Below are positions 53,391 to 62,993 of a stretch of 64,000 nucleotides of DNA, piece after piece (the first letter of the stretch is position 1; every line of letters begins with the position of its first letter). Source of the stretch: an uncultured Thermoguttaceae bacterium (GTDB taxonomy: Bacteria > Planctomycetota > Planctomycetia > Pirellulales > Thermoguttaceae); assembly GCA_937951625.1 (NCBI GenBank), contig CALFBP010000049.1, positions 18,870 to 82,869 on the forward strand, in the 5' to 3' direction. Both the position numbers and the translations under genes were made by a program. The notes below the pieces were generated by a model. That model was not told the origin of the DNA. It made no database searches and saw only the letters and a list, made by a program, of their open reading frames with translations.

Positions 53391-55898
53391 ATGTTGCGGC
53401 ACTATGTGACTTGGATTGTGGTCGCGGCTAGCGTCTTTATACCTTTTTGGGGTGCTGCTCAACCACCCTCAGAAAGGAACAACTCGCCAACTCCGATCTT
53501 GGATCGCCTCGACAACCTCGGCCAAAAAATCTTCTCGCCATTTCGTCCAGCCGAGCGAGAGCACCCTTCAGGTTCCCGAGCGCCGTCGCGTTCCACCAAT
53601 GATGAGGATAAGCACACCAGTCCTTCGAGTGGTGGAAATCACGGATCGCGGGCAGGGAGAGTGGCTGCAACAGCAACGCGATCCGACCTGGAGCGTCCCT
53701 CGCCGCAACAGAGTCATATTAGTGAAGCTGCGGCCCCGCGCCGCGACCGCGAGTCGTTCTCGGCATGGCGCGACAGGGATTCGCTGACGGTGCGCCCCGA
53801 GGCCGAACCGGCGCCGTCGGAAGCTGATGGTGAGCGGGCGGAGGAAGCAGCCACCTCGTTGGCAACGGGCACGTCGCAGCATGGGCAGTCGCGAAGGGCG
53901 AAGGACGATTCCGCGATTTCCGAAGAACCATCCTCGGCCTCACCGCCGGCGGTGACGGGCCTTGCGCCGATCCACCGGCGGCTGAGCATGTTCCGCCAGT
54001 CTTTGGTCGAGGCGTCGGGAGACACGACATCGCAAACGGCGACCGACGACAACTCGTCGACCAGCGAGCGGGATTCGCCTGCCGCAATTCGGACACCGCT
54101 GGAGACCAGCACGCGTCGGCATGATAAGCCACAAGAGACGCTCCACAGTACGCAGCGTGCGACATCGAAATCCCCTGCCACCGAGGGCCGCCCCACGCTG
54201 GCTCCGACGGCCACGGCAACGCAAGACGTCAAAGCTCAAGAGGGAAACGAGCCGAGAACTCTCTCGATTTCCGCGCAGCCTGCGGCGTCGGACAACACCC
54301 GCGAGGACCCTGAATCCCTCCAGAACGCTCGGTCGTCTGATCGCAACCGTTCGACACAGACTTTCTCCAGTTCCGGCGGTTCGACTTTTTCCGCTGAGAG
54401 CGCGGCGTTGAGCATCGAGACGTCCGGACCGCGGAAAATCGTGGTGGGAAAAGAAGGAAGCTACGAGGTGGTCCTCCGCAATCGCAGCGTCGTTGCCGCT
54501 GAACAAGTCGTCGTGACGATCGCGTTGCCGTCGTGGACCGAGGTGGCCGGCGCCGATGCCACCGCCGGTGCCGTGTCCCCGGTCGAAAAGCCGGACAAAA
54601 CGAGGGAGATTCGCTGGCAATTGACTCGCCTTGGCCCCCAACGATCGGAGAAGCTCTCTCTGCGGATCGTGCCACGACAAAGCAAGCCATTCGGATTGAC
54701 ACCTAAAATCGACATCGCCCCGCCACCGTCCCAAGCAGTGATCGAAGTCCAGGAGGCCAAATTGGTTTTGGCATTGCATGGGCCGCGTGAAGTAGTGTTT
54801 GGGAAGCCCGAAACCTATAAACTTGAAATCACCAACGACGGTACGGCCGACGCCGAGAACGTGACGCTCCGCTTTGCCTCGAACGCCGCCGGCGAGAAAC
54901 TGGCCGCGGCCACGCAACGCCTGGGCGTGTTGCCGGCGGGCGGCAAGAAGACCTTGACCATGGAACTGGTCGCCCGGCAGGAAGGAACGCTTGCCGTGTC
55001 CATCGATGCCCAAGCCGACTGCGGCGCTAAGGCCCAGCTCGCCGAGTCGATCGCCGTCCGGCGTGCCAAGCTGCTCGCGGAGGTGGAGGGGCCGAAGGTC
55101 GCCTACGCGGGCAATGAGGTGAACTATCGCATCCGGGTTCGCAACCAAGGGGACGCCCCCGCCAACCAGGTGAAAATTCAGGCCTCCCTCCCGCCCGGCG
55201 CCAAGTTCGTCTCCGCTCTCAAGGAGGGACGGCCCTCGGCCGACGGCAAGGTCCTGTGGACTGTCGAACAGCTCAACATTGGCGCCGAAATCGTCCTGGG
55301 ATTGAAATGCATCCTAGCCACGGACGGCTCTAATCGACTCGAGGTGCGGTGCGATGGCGATGGCGACACTCGGGCGATCGCGTCGGCCGTCACCCTCGTC
55401 GAGACCGCGCCGAAACTGGTACTTACGGTCGAGGAACCGCCTGGACCGGTGGGCCTCGAGGGCGAAGCGACCTATCAAATTCGTTTGGAAAACCGCGGCA
55501 CGGCCGCCGCCGAAGCGGTGGAGGTGGTCATCTATTTCGCCAAAAATTTGGAACCGGTGGCAGCCGAGGGGGCACGACACAAGATCGGCTCGGGCCAGGT
55601 GGTCTTCGATGCCCTGCCTTCCTTGGCTCCGGGGCAAAGCACGACGTTCCAGGTGAGGGCCAAGGCGGACAAGACCGGAAATCACCTGTATCGCGTCGAG
55701 GTCCACGCCACCACGACGGGAATCCGCCTCGTGCGCGAGGGGACAACGCGCTTCTATTCGGCCGATGCCGCCGTGGACCCGCCCATGCTGGCCCAACCGG
55801 GTGGTCACGAAGCCGTGCAGGCCGGTCCTGCGGCGCGAACTGCGGATCGCCGGGATGGCGCGACGGGATCGCGCGTCGAAACCCGACTGCCCCGATGA
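53391..55898 (+). CDS. Large exported protein with DUF11/CARDB-type beta-sandwich repeats
   Basis: An 835-residue protein. A signal peptide (1-23, ending AAQPPS) is followed by 300 residues of Ser/Thr/Arg/Glu-rich disordered sequence. From about 340 to 810 come four or so beta-sandwich domains with the DUF11/CARDB pattern: a start such as PRKIVVGKEGSYEVVLRNRS or PREVVFGKPETYKLEITND, a central AENVTLRFAS and a closing LAPGQSTTFQVRAKA. Such domains stand as spacers in surface proteins. No sorting signal is seen. ATG 53391 has GAGGAA upstream. It is convergent with the FAD-dependent oxidoreductase gene. Confidence 0.82.
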   Translation: MLRHYVTWIVVAASVFIPFWGAAQPPSERNNSPTPILDRLDNLGQKIFSPFRPAEREHPSGSRAPSRSTNDEDKHTSPSSGGNHGSRAGRVAATATRSDLERPSPQQSHISEAAAPRRDRESFSAWRDRDSLTVRPEAEPAPSEADGERAEEAATSLATGTSQHGQSRRAKDDSAISEEPSSASPPAVTGLAPIHRRLSMFRQSLVEASGDTTSQTATDDNSSTSERDSPAAIRTPLETSTRRHDKPQETLHSTQRATSKSPATEGRPTLAPTATATQDVKAQEGNEPRTLSISAQPAASDNTREDPESLQNARSSDRNRSTQTFSSSGGSTFSAESAALSIETSGPRKIVVGKEGSYEVVLRNRSVVAAEQVVVTIALPSWTEVAGADATAGAVSPVEKPDKTREIRWQLTRLGPQRSEKLSLRIVPRQSKPFGLTPKIDIAPPPSQAVIEVQEAKLVLALHGPREVVFGKPETYKLEITNDGTADAENVTLRFASNAAGEKLAAATQRLGVLPAGGKKTLTMELVARQEGTLAVSIDAQADCGAKAQLAESIAVRRAKLLAEVEGPKVAYAGNEVNYRIRVRNQGDAPANQVKIQASLPPGAKFVSALKEGRPSADGKVLWTVEQLNIGAEIVLGLKCILATDGSNRLEVRCDGDGDTRAIASAVTLVETAPKLVLTVEEPPGPVGLEGEATYQIRLENRGTAAAEAVEVVIYFAKNLEPVAAEGARHKIGSGQVVFDALPSLAPGQSTTFQVRAKADKTGNHLYRVEVHATTTGIRLVREGTTRFYSADAAVDPPMLAQPGGHEAVQAGPAARTADRRDGATGSRVETRLPR

Positions 55899-55916
55899 CG
55901 AGGGGCAAACCAAACG

Positions 55917-57362
55917 TCAAAACGGTCCCCTATCGTCCGCGACGACGGAAAACGGCGCCGCCCCCGGCCGAGAATGCTCTTGGAGCACATGGCGATTGGC
56001 CATCGAAATCCCGCTCCACAGCGCGCCCACGATGCCCACCAGCCCCTGGTCCGTCCCGCAAATGTACACGTTTTCCAGATGGGTGCGGCCGTCATACCGC
56101 TTTTCCGGCGAGCCATAGACGGCCCCGTTGTGGTGACCAGTAAATCGGCGGATCGTGGTCGGCGTGAACAGGTCGTGGGCCACCACGTGATCGCGGAAAT
56201 CGGGAACGAACCGGGCCGCCGCTTCGAGCAAGCGTTGGTAGCATTGGAGCTTGGCCTCGTGATAGGCCTCGGGCGAGAGTTGCGCCCAGCGATCGTAATT
56301 GGCCAGCGCCGTCAATCGCACGCATCCGCTGGTCATCGGCTCGTCGTAAGCGAAGTGGTTCGGCACGCAAACCACGCCGCTGCGGAAATCGACCAACTCC
56401 TGCGGTTTGGCATAAACGAAACGCGACGAATCGTTGAAGAACACGACGGTCTTGTCCAGCCCCAAGTCGGCGGGCTGCACATCGAGGATCGAGATGGATT
56501 CGAAGAATGAGATTTCGCCCGCAGGCGGCAGCGGCGTCGCCCGGCAAAGCTCCATCGTTTCCCGCAAACCGGCCGACGACAACACGAAACGCGTTGGCAG
56601 CACCTCTTCGTTCTCTAGCCGCACGGCCACGGCCCGCTGACCGGAACAAACGATCTCGCGCACGCCCGCGTTCACGCGCAAGAGGCCGCCGGCCGATTTA
56701 AACTTCCGCACCAGGGTCTTCAGCAGCGGTCGCACGCCGCCGAGCGGTCGAGCGAGCCCTTCCATGAAAATGGAACGAAACAGGACCGAGAATTGCCCGA
56801 AGTCCAAATCGTGCGGTCGCGGACCCCCGTAGAAAAGGATTGGACAAAAGAGCATCTCCACGAGAAGGGGGTCCTGGATATACGCGGTGACCAGTTCGCG
56901 GGCGGAGCAGAGCGTGTGCGGAGACCCCAACTCGCCGTAGTCGGCCAGGTGGCGCACCAGTTCCTCGAAACGCTCTTTTTGGTCGGGAAAGTGGCGATGG
57001 ACCTCGGCGCGAAAGTGCTCGAAGTCGTTGGTGAATTCCAGTCGCGCGTCGGGGAAAACGATGGCTGATCCGATCTGGGGGGCCAACGCCAATTCTTCCC
57101 GCGCGATCCTCAATTGGCGGCAGAGCAAGGCCAACGGACCGCGGCGACATTCGCTCGGACGGTAGTTGGTCAAGGCGTGCAGGCCCACGTCGAAGTTCCG
57201 GCCGTCCAAACGGTAGAACGAATTCAGCCCGCCAATCGAGCTGTGGCGTTCGACCACGCACACGCGAAGGCCGAAATGCGCCAAGCGAATCCCCGCTGCC
57301 AGTCCCGACATGCCCGCGCCGATGATCACGGCGTCGTAGCTGGCGTGGGTCGTAGCGGGCAT
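55917..57362 (-). CDS. Phytoene-desaturase-like FAD-dependent oxidoreductase
   Basis: A 481-residue protein. The N-terminal FAD loop is VIIGAGMSGLAAGIRLAHFG with VERHSSIGG following, the CrtI-type dinucleotide-binding pattern. Internal blocks include GGVRPLLKTLVRKFKSAGG and the C-terminal VYICGTDQGLVGIVGALWSGISMAN, which closes the FAD site. The family oxidises or isomerises C-C bonds of isoprenoid or polyene chains. Distinct role here is suggested by the ACP and ketosynthase that lie upstream on the same strand (117 and 400 bases away). Not a phytoene enzyme for sure; crtB-type genes are absent from the window. Confidence 0.8.
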   Translation of the reverse strand: MPATTHASYDAVIIGAGMSGLAAGIRLAHFGLRVCVVERHSSIGGLNSFYRLDGRNFDVGLHALTNYRPSECRRGPLALLCRQLRIAREELALAPQIGSAIVFPDARLEFTNDFEHFRAEVHRHFPDQKERFEELVRHLADYGELGSPHTLCSARELVTAYIQDPLLVEMLFCPILFYGGPRPHDLDFGQFSVLFRSIFMEGLARPLGGVRPLLKTLVRKFKSAGGLLRVNAGVREIVCSGQRAVAVRLENEEVLPTRFVLSSAGLRETMELCRATPLPPAGEISFFESISILDVQPADLGLDKTVVFFNDSSRFVYAKPQELVDFRSGVVCVPNHFAYDEPMTSGCVRLTALANYDRWAQLSPEAYHEAKLQCYQRLLEAAARFVPDFRDHVVAHDLFTPTTIRRFTGHHNGAVYGSPEKRYDGRTHLENVYICGTDQGLVGIVGALWSGISMANRHVLQEHSRPGAAPFSVVADDRGPF

Positions 57363-57479
57363 GGGTCGTCAACGAGGATCAAGGATGATGGTGCGTGTGG
57401 GACGGCGGTAAGCGCCGTGGCAGCCGAGGGGGCGAGTGCCGTTCGCCGGATGCTTCGGGATGCAGACGGCAAGCGCCGA

Positions 57480-57740
57480 TCACGCCGCCGGGATGTCTTT
57501 CATCCGCGGCAGGAGATACTCCACCGAACTGTTCATGCTGGCCAAGGCCGGGTAATCTTCCTCGGGAATCTGCACGCGATACCGCTTGCGGAGTTCCATG
57601 ACGATGTCAAGAAAATCCATGCTGTCCAGTTCCATTTGGTCACGGAACGGCTTTTGCGGATCGAGCTTGCTGAGGTCTTCATCCGGCGCGATCGAGGCCA
57701 GAATATCCAAAATCGCCTTTTGAATCTCGGCGCTCGTCAT
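57480..57740 (-). CDS. Acyl carrier protein
   Basis: An 86-residue acidic helical protein of the ACP fold: MTSAEIQKAILDILASIAPD, then MELDSMDFLDIVMELRKRY with the phosphopantetheine serine at residue 40 (DSM). It carries the growing acyl chain of fatty acid or polyketide synthesis. It is 33 bases downstream of a ketosynthase gene and, unlike the housekeeping acpP, has no fabD/fabG neighbours. The start ATG 57740 has GGAG upstream; a GTG at 57749 is less likely. Confidence 0.9.
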   Translation of the reverse strand: MTSAEIQKAILDILASIAPDEDLSKLDPQKPFRDQMELDSMDFLDIVMELRKRYRVQIPEEDYPALASMNSSVEYLLPRMKDIPAA

Positions 57741-57773
57741 CAACGTCACTCCAAAAATACGATTGGCATTCGG

Positions 57774-59018
57774 TCAGAGTCTTCTCACGATGACCACTGA
57801 GTTGATGCCCAACATGCCGAAGGAGTTGTTCAGGATCGTATCGACCTTGGGCAATTCCCTGGGCTGGTTGGCCACCAGGCCGTTGAGGGAGCACTCGGGA
57901 TCAGGGCGGTCGAGGTTGATGGTGGCGTGGCACACGCGATCCTCGAAAGACGGCAAGTTGCCAGCCAGCTCCAAGGCCCCGGCCGCGCCCATCGCGTGAC
58001 CGATGAAGCTCTTCGTGTTGTTAAAAAGGGTATGGCCGTTGTCACCGAACACGCGGCGCAAGGCCAGGCACTCTTGCACATCGCCCGACGTGGTTCCCGT
58101 GGCGTGGGTGCTGACGATGTCGATGTCCTTCGGACTTAACTTGGCTCGCCGCAACGCCGTTTCGATGCACTCGGCTTGGCGTTCGGGGTGAGGAAGAACA
58201 TAGTCGTAGGCATCGCTATTCATGGCGTAGCCGACAATCTCGCCATAGATTTTAGCGCCGCGGCTTCGGGCATCGCTGAGGCGTTCGAGAATGAACAGGC
58301 ACCCGCCTTCGGCCACCACGATCCCGTTCCGGTCGGCATCGAACGGCCTTGAGGCTTTGGCGGGGTCTTCGTGTCGCGCCAAGGCCCCCTGGCTATGGAA
58401 ACTGGCGAAAATCCCGAACGTGTGGATGCTCTCCGAGACCCCGCCACAAATCGCCAGCTCGCACTCGCCGAGACGGAGCATCTGCACGCCCTGGATGATT
58501 CCCGCATTGCCCGCCGCACAAGCCGCTCCCAACGTATAGTGCGGTCCGGTAATGCCCAGGTTGAGCGAAATCTCGCCCGCCGGATTGTTGGCCACCGTCC
58601 GGGGGTTGTGATGGTGCGACCAGTACTGGATGTCGTAGTCGTACTGCTTGAGCTGGTAAAGTTCCTGTTCGGTTTCGACGTTGCCGTGCTCGGTCACGCC
58701 GACGTAAATGCCAACGGCCGATTTGTCCACATTCTCCCAGTCCAGGCCAGCGTCGCGGATGGCCTCGTTGGCGCAATAGATGCCCACGCTTCCGGCCCGG
58801 GTGCCACGGCGGAGTACCTTGCGGCTCTGATAACGCAGTTCGTCGAACTGGCAGACTCCCGCCACGGTTTCCCCGAAATACCGCGTTTCGTATCGCGTTA
58901 CTCCACTCCGCCCGGCCAGGAGACTTTCCCGAAACTCCCGAAGGTTGTTGCCATTGGGCGCGGTCAGTCCCACCCCGGTAATGACAATCCGTTGGCAGTC
59001 TGGATGAGGTGCGATCAT
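57774..59018 (-). CDS. Beta-ketoacyl-ACP synthase (FabF-like)
   Basis: A 414-residue thiolase-fold condensing enzyme. The catalytic triad is Cys 167 in the ACAAGN block, His 305 in STHATGT and His 341 in SFIGHAMGA, as in FabF/KAS II. N-terminal RIVITGVGLTAPNG and C-terminal LNNSFGMLGINSVVIV are conserved. It condenses acyl-ACP with malonyl-ACP. The pairing with its own ACP and a CrtI-like oxidoreductase marks it as an accessory lipid or polyketide enzyme, not the primary FabF. The insertion at about 107-145 (VTEHGNVETEQELYQLKQ) is unusual for housekeeping FabF. Confidence 0.88.
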   Translation of the reverse strand: MIAPHPDCQRIVITGVGLTAPNGNNLREFRESLLAGRSGVTRYETRYFGETVAGVCQFDELRYQSRKVLRRGTRAGSVGIYCANEAIRDAGLDWENVDKSAVGIYVGVTEHGNVETEQELYQLKQYDYDIQYWSHHHNPRTVANNPAGEISLNLGITGPHYTLGAACAAGNAGIIQGVQMLRLGECELAICGGVSESIHTFGIFASFHSQGALARHEDPAKASRPFDADRNGIVVAEGGCLFILERLSDARSRGAKIYGEIVGYAMNSDAYDYVLPHPERQAECIETALRRAKLSPKDIDIVSTHATGTTSGDVQECLALRRVFGDNGHTLFNNTKSFIGHAMGAAGALELAGNLPSFEDRVCHATINLDRPDPECSLNGLVANQPRELPKVDTILNNSFGMLGINSVVIVRRL

Positions 59019-59310
59019 GGCGAAGGCTAGGTCGACAAATCCGAAACTACGAGCCTACCCGCAGAACGCCCTGTTGACAAGGGTCCGCAGTTTTTTCGCA
59101 AAGATGGGTGTTGATTGTGACATAGAAATAGGGGGCCTTTTGATTTGCGCAAAGCCGCGAGGCACGATTTCTCGTCCGACAGGATGGACAGACCACAACC
59201 GAACAGAGGGTGAAGTCCCAGACCGCGATATTGGCTTAATCGGTCGAGGCGGGGTATTAAACCGTTCCAGCCCCCAAGGCACCTGCCCATGCCGGCAACA
59301 AAGGGCCCGA

Positions 59311-59919
59311 TCATGGCAGATCACCGAAGTTCTTGAGCATCCGCAAGCCCTCCGCCTGGCTCTTCTCGGGATGGAATTGGGTCGCAAACACGTTGTCGCG
59401 CCAGATCATCGAGCAAAACGGTTGAGGGTAATCGGTCTTGGTGGCGATGATCCCCGCATCGGCTGGCACAACATAATACGAGTGGACGAAATAGAAATAC
59501 GTCCCATCGGCGATCCCTTCGAGAATCGGGGCCTGACGTTCGATGCGGATCTGATTCCAGCCCATGTGAGGAACGGCGTATTCGGCGGGCAGTTGGAAGC
59601 GGACCACTTCGCCGGGAAAAACGCCTAGTCCTTCGTGGCGGCCATTTTCGTAACTGACCTCGAAAAGCAATTGCAATCCCAAACAAATTCCCAGAAACGG
59701 CCTGCCTGACTCGATCGCCTCGAGCACGGGTTTCACGAGATTGCGGCGATGCAGCTCGGCGCGGGCATCCTCGAAGGCGCCCACGCCAGGCAACACGACC
59801 TTGCTCGCCTGCCGCACGATGCCCGGATCATCGGTCACCACCGCTTGGTGACCTACACGCTCGAAGGCCTTCTGCACGCTACGGAGATTGCCCATTCCAT
59901 AGTCGATGATGGCGATCAT
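59311..59919 (-). CDS. hisH: Imidazole glycerol phosphate synthase subunit HisH
   Basis: A 202-residue class I glutamine amidotransferase. N-terminal [19 protein letters not shown] is the HisH start; the nucleophile cysteine lies in [11 protein letters not shown] and the His-Glu pair in [13 protein letters not shown], with the oxyanion PGVGAFEDA in between. HisH gives ammonia to HisF for histidine and AICAR synthesis. No hisF or other his gene is adjacent; it stands alone. ATG 59919. Confidence 0.95.
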   Translation of the reverse strand: MIAIIDYGMGNLRSVQKAFERVGHQAVVTDDPGIVRQASKVVLPGVGAFEDARAELHRRNLVKPVLEAIESGRPFLGICLGLQLLFEVSYENGRHEGLGVFPGEVVRFQLPAEYAVPHMGWNQIRIERQAPILEGIADGTYFYFVHSYYVVPADAGIIATKTDYPQPFCSMIWRDNVFATQFHPEKSQAEGLRMLKNFGDLP

Positions 59920-60033
59920 GCAAAAACTCGGAGATTAGCGAAAGGAAAAAATTGATTGCCAAGAAAGTCGGTTACTACAGATGCCGTGAGCGGGGCTGGG
60001 GGACGAACGCACAGTGCCCGAACCTGCGGTGCC

Positions 60034-60723
60034 CTACGTGCCGCGTAAAACACCCCCGAACCATTCCACCTGTCGCCGCGGGCAAAACCTTAAGCCGTGC
60101 TGGTTGCAATAGGGTTCTAGCCAGACCGCCGTCTCAGCCAGCCGAGGCGGCTCCGTGCCCATGGGCATCAACAACACGCGGTCGCGGTCGATTTCGGGAA
60201 ATTGGGCCAAGTACTTCTCGACCTCGCGACAATCCTCAAGGGAATCGACCACGAATTTGATTTGGTACGGGTACTCCGCGACCAGGCGGCGGACGACCTC
60301 GGGGGCATGTCGCCGGGCCTCGTGACGCCCCGCCCAGGCCGTGTCGACACTCGCGTCGGGCGTGCTGTTGGAGAGTTTTGGGCTGATCGACATGAGGTCG
60401 GCGGTCACCGGAAGGTACCTCGTCCCGGCCGTCTCGATGGTGATGTGCCGCCCCAAGGCACGCAGACGCTGCGTCAGCTCCACCGATTCCGCGAAAATCA
60501 TTGGTTCCCCACCGGTCAAAACGAGGTGCTTCTCACCCAATTCCGCGACGCGCGCGACGATCCGGTCGATCGTCAATTCTTCCCCTTCCGGCCACCACGA
60601 GGCAAACGGGGTATCGCAAAAGCGACAACGCAGATTGCAGCCGCTGACCCGAACAAACACGCTGGGCGTGCCTGTGAGAAGACCTTCGCCTTGAAGGGAC
60701 TTGAAAATCTCCGCGATCCGCAT
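60034..60723 (-). CDS. queE: 7-carboxy-7-deazaguanine synthase
   Basis: A 229-residue radical-SAM enzyme. The N-terminal IAEIFKSLQGEGLLTGTPSVFVRVSGCNLRCRFC carries CxxxCxxC for the 4Fe-4S cluster, followed by the QueE-typical TPFASW and GGEP motifs and the ISPKLSNSTPD region. It turns 6-carboxytetrahydropterin to 7-carboxy-7-deazaguanine in queuosine synthesis. No other que gene is in the window. ATG 60723 gives family length; upstream frame to 60828 is not like the family. Confidence 0.95.
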   Translation of the reverse strand: MRIAEIFKSLQGEGLLTGTPSVFVRVSGCNLRCRFCDTPFASWWPEGEELTIDRIVARVAELGEKHLVLTGGEPMIFAESVELTQRLRALGRHITIETAGTRYLPVTADLMSISPKLSNSTPDASVDTAWAGRHEARRHAPEVVRRLVAEYPYQIKFVVDSLEDCREVEKYLAQFPEIDRDRVLLMPMGTEPPRLAETAVWLEPYCNQHGLRFCPRRQVEWFGGVLRGT

Positions 60724-60837
60724 GGTGGAAAGATACTCAGTAAACGCATGGTGAAACGGATAGCGCCGGAGAGCGACCACCCGCAACCATCCATCATGCC
60801 ACAAGCTGGTGGTCTCTCCAAGCAGCATCCGACAAAG

Positions 60838-61059
60838 GGGGGTTGCCCCCTGAGCGCGCCGCGAACCTACATCAGCGTCTGCCTGGCCGCCGAAGGGATG
60901 GCCTACGAGGCCCGGCTAACTGGCAATCAGGAGCACCTGCGGATCCTGCGCGAGGGCCTCCGGGAAGCATTTCAGAAGAGCGGCTCTGACGACGGCAAAA
61001 GTCTGGCGCAATTCATCCACTTCACGCCCTACGCTCTGGAGGCGCTGGAGACGCGATAA
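60838..61059 (+). pseudogene. Orphan C-terminal protein fragment (possible gene remnant)
   Basis: The plus strand holds a short, well-composed reading frame ending at 61059 (TYISVCLAAEGMAYEARLTG, then LREGLREAFQKSG and the ending PYALEALE). Its helical and aromatic composition looks like the C-terminal end of a larger enzyme, but it has no proper start, and upstream the minus-strand queE is reached within 115 bases. It is therefore read as a remnant rather than a gene. What it came from is not known. Confidence 0.35.
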
Positions 61060-61217
61060 GCAACCTTGCGCCGCCCGCCCTCGTGGCCGGACTCAAGCAA
61101 TCATCGCCCGTCGCGAAGGAATTCGCTGATCCGAGAACGTGCCCTCGCGAAGGATCACGTCCGTTTCAGGCTTCGCGATCGGGGCTCGTCGGGTTACCCG
61201 AGCGTCGTGTCACGGGG

Positions 61218-62765
61218 TCACTGATCTTTGTCGGCCGGGATCTGGCCGATCGGGCCATTAGGGCCACCCCAACGGACATGCGGGCCGTCGACCGTGGTGG
61301 GTTTTCCTTCGAGAACCCGCGTCCCGTCCGTTATGATGAACCACTGGGCTTTCGTCTCCGGAGGGAATTGTTCCTTAAAATGGCAGCCCGAAAGGGTGGC
61401 CCCGCGAATCAGGCACTGGTAATCGCCCGGATTGATTGTGGTGGCCTTGTGTGTAAACGTGCAGTCCCTGAAAATCGCCCCGTGGCCGCTGCACCAAATG
61501 GTTCGGCGGGAGTTGGCCGTGAAGGTGCAGGCCTCGAAAAGCACGTTCTCGAGATTCCCGTTCAGTTCGGCCAGGAAGTTGCCGTAGGGTCCCTTGCCTT
61601 CCCAGGGCTTGTCCTCGAACGTGCAACGAATCCAGCGGGTGGCAAGCTCAGGCTTGGGGGATCCAACGGCGTGGACCGCACTGCCGTGGAAGACGCAATC
61701 CTCGTAAACCAAGCCGGGCTTGGCCGACCAAGCGCTCCAATTGGTGGATCCCCAGAAGGTGCATCGGACGAACTTCGAGTAACCGCCGTCGCCCGAGTCC
61801 GCGACCATCCCGCACCCGCCGTTGTTGACGAACTCGCAATCCTCGAAGTAGCCGTCGCGGCAGATGGATTCCTCGGCCTCGATGTCCACCCCGGCGCCGG
61901 GCGCGGAGCCGAACGGCTGTCCGCCGTTGAGGCCGCGCTGCGTGTGGTTAAACTTGCACCGAATCGCCTTCAGCCCGCGCCCCCCGACCCAGGAGAGGCC
62001 CTGCCGCCCGTTGTATTCGAACACGCAGTCCACCAACTCGTGGGGCGTCGGAGGATCGCTTTCCTTCAGTCCATGCCAGCCGATCATGACGCCATCCAAG
62101 GCGTGGTGGTGGCTATGGATGCGGTGGAGCCGCACGTCCACGTTGTTGTAAAGTTGCAGACCGCAGGCGGAAAGCTGCCGCCCGGTGTCTCCAAACTGAC
62201 CGCCGATGATCAGTTCCGCAAGATTCCCGTCCAACTCGAGGTCGCGGATTTCAATGTTTCGGCTTTCGTCCACATGGATAATGCTGCCCACAGCCACGGC
62301 GTAGTTGTAATCGGTGAATGGCATGGCCGGAGGGTCGTAGCGCTCGCCGGTGTCCTTGTGGAACGAGCCGAAGCGGAGCCCTGGCGCGATGCGTATCAGC
62401 GCCCCATTGCCCTCGATCACGAGGTACTTCACCCCCTTCACGTAGAAGATCGGCTCGCGGCGATAATAGGGAGTTTTACCTGGCTCGTGGGTCTGCCGTC
62501 CCACGACGTATACGCCTTTGGGGATGATCAATGTCCCGCCACCGGCCTTTTGAATTCGTTCAGCGGCCTGCTGGAAGGCGGCCGTGTCATTGGTTTTTCC
62601 GTCGCCTTGGGCCCCGCAATCTCTTTTGAGGTCGATACGTGGATAGCTGTCCGCGTCCCCCGGCGGAGTCTGGGCCCCCAGCGCCGCAGAACCAATAGCC
62701 CAAACGAACAGCAAAGCGACAGCCGACAAGAATCGCGTCCGCAGCGAGACCAAAGTAACGCGCAT
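61218..62765 (-). CDS. Secreted right-handed beta-helix protein (pectate-lyase-like)
   Basis: A 515-residue exported protein. A signal peptide (about 1-32, ending LGAQ) is followed by DLKRDCGAQGDGKTNDTAAFQQAAER, the opening of pectate-lyase/GH28-like proteins. From about 120 to 470 it has repeated beta-helix turns (DVRLHRIHSHHHALDGVMIG, DGYFEDCEFVNNGGCGMVAD, NVLFEACTFTAN), each about 22-26 residues with Asp, Cys and Asn at turn corners. Cysteines are regularly spaced. Substrate or activity is unknown; catalysis on pectin is not assured. ATG 62765 is preferred to the upstream TTG 62774. Confidence 0.83.
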   Translation of the reverse strand: MRVTLVSLRTRFLSAVALLFVWAIGSAALGAQTPPGDADSYPRIDLKRDCGAQGDGKTNDTAAFQQAAERIQKAGGGTLIIPKGVYVVGRQTHEPGKTPYYRREPIFYVKGVKYLVIEGNGALIRIAPGLRFGSFHKDTGERYDPPAMPFTDYNYAVAVGSIIHVDESRNIEIRDLELDGNLAELIIGGQFGDTGRQLSACGLQLYNNVDVRLHRIHSHHHALDGVMIGWHGLKESDPPTPHELVDCVFEYNGRQGLSWVGGRGLKAIRCKFNHTQRGLNGGQPFGSAPGAGVDIEAEESICRDGYFEDCEFVNNGGCGMVADSGDGGYSKFVRCTFWGSTNWSAWSAKPGLVYEDCVFHGSAVHAVGSPKPELATRWIRCTFEDKPWEGKGPYGNFLAELNGNLENVLFEACTFTANSRRTIWCSGHGAIFRDCTFTHKATTINPGDYQCLIRGATLSGCHFKEQFPPETKAQWFIITDGTRVLEGKPTTVDGPHVRWGGPNGPIGQIPADKDQ

Positions 62766-62993
62766 CTGAGTCAACCTTTCTACTTCACATTCGGTAAACG
62801 CGGTTGAAACACCCCAAAAAAACTTTTAGACGCGGCGAACAGCTTTGTCAAGCAACGCTCCTCGAGGGCGTTGTCGAATGTACTTTTTTAAGCTACGCTT
62901 GGGGTTCGCGGCGTGGTGGAGCCCGGCACGTGGCCGCGATCCAACGAAGCGTCGTGACATGAGGCAAATAGTTCAGCGGATTTCAACGTGAAC

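Noticed and set aside
53391..55148. Minus-strand frames antisense to the DUF11-type protein
   Set aside because: The plus frame has a signal peptide, a ribosome binding site and repeated beta domains; the antisense frames have none.
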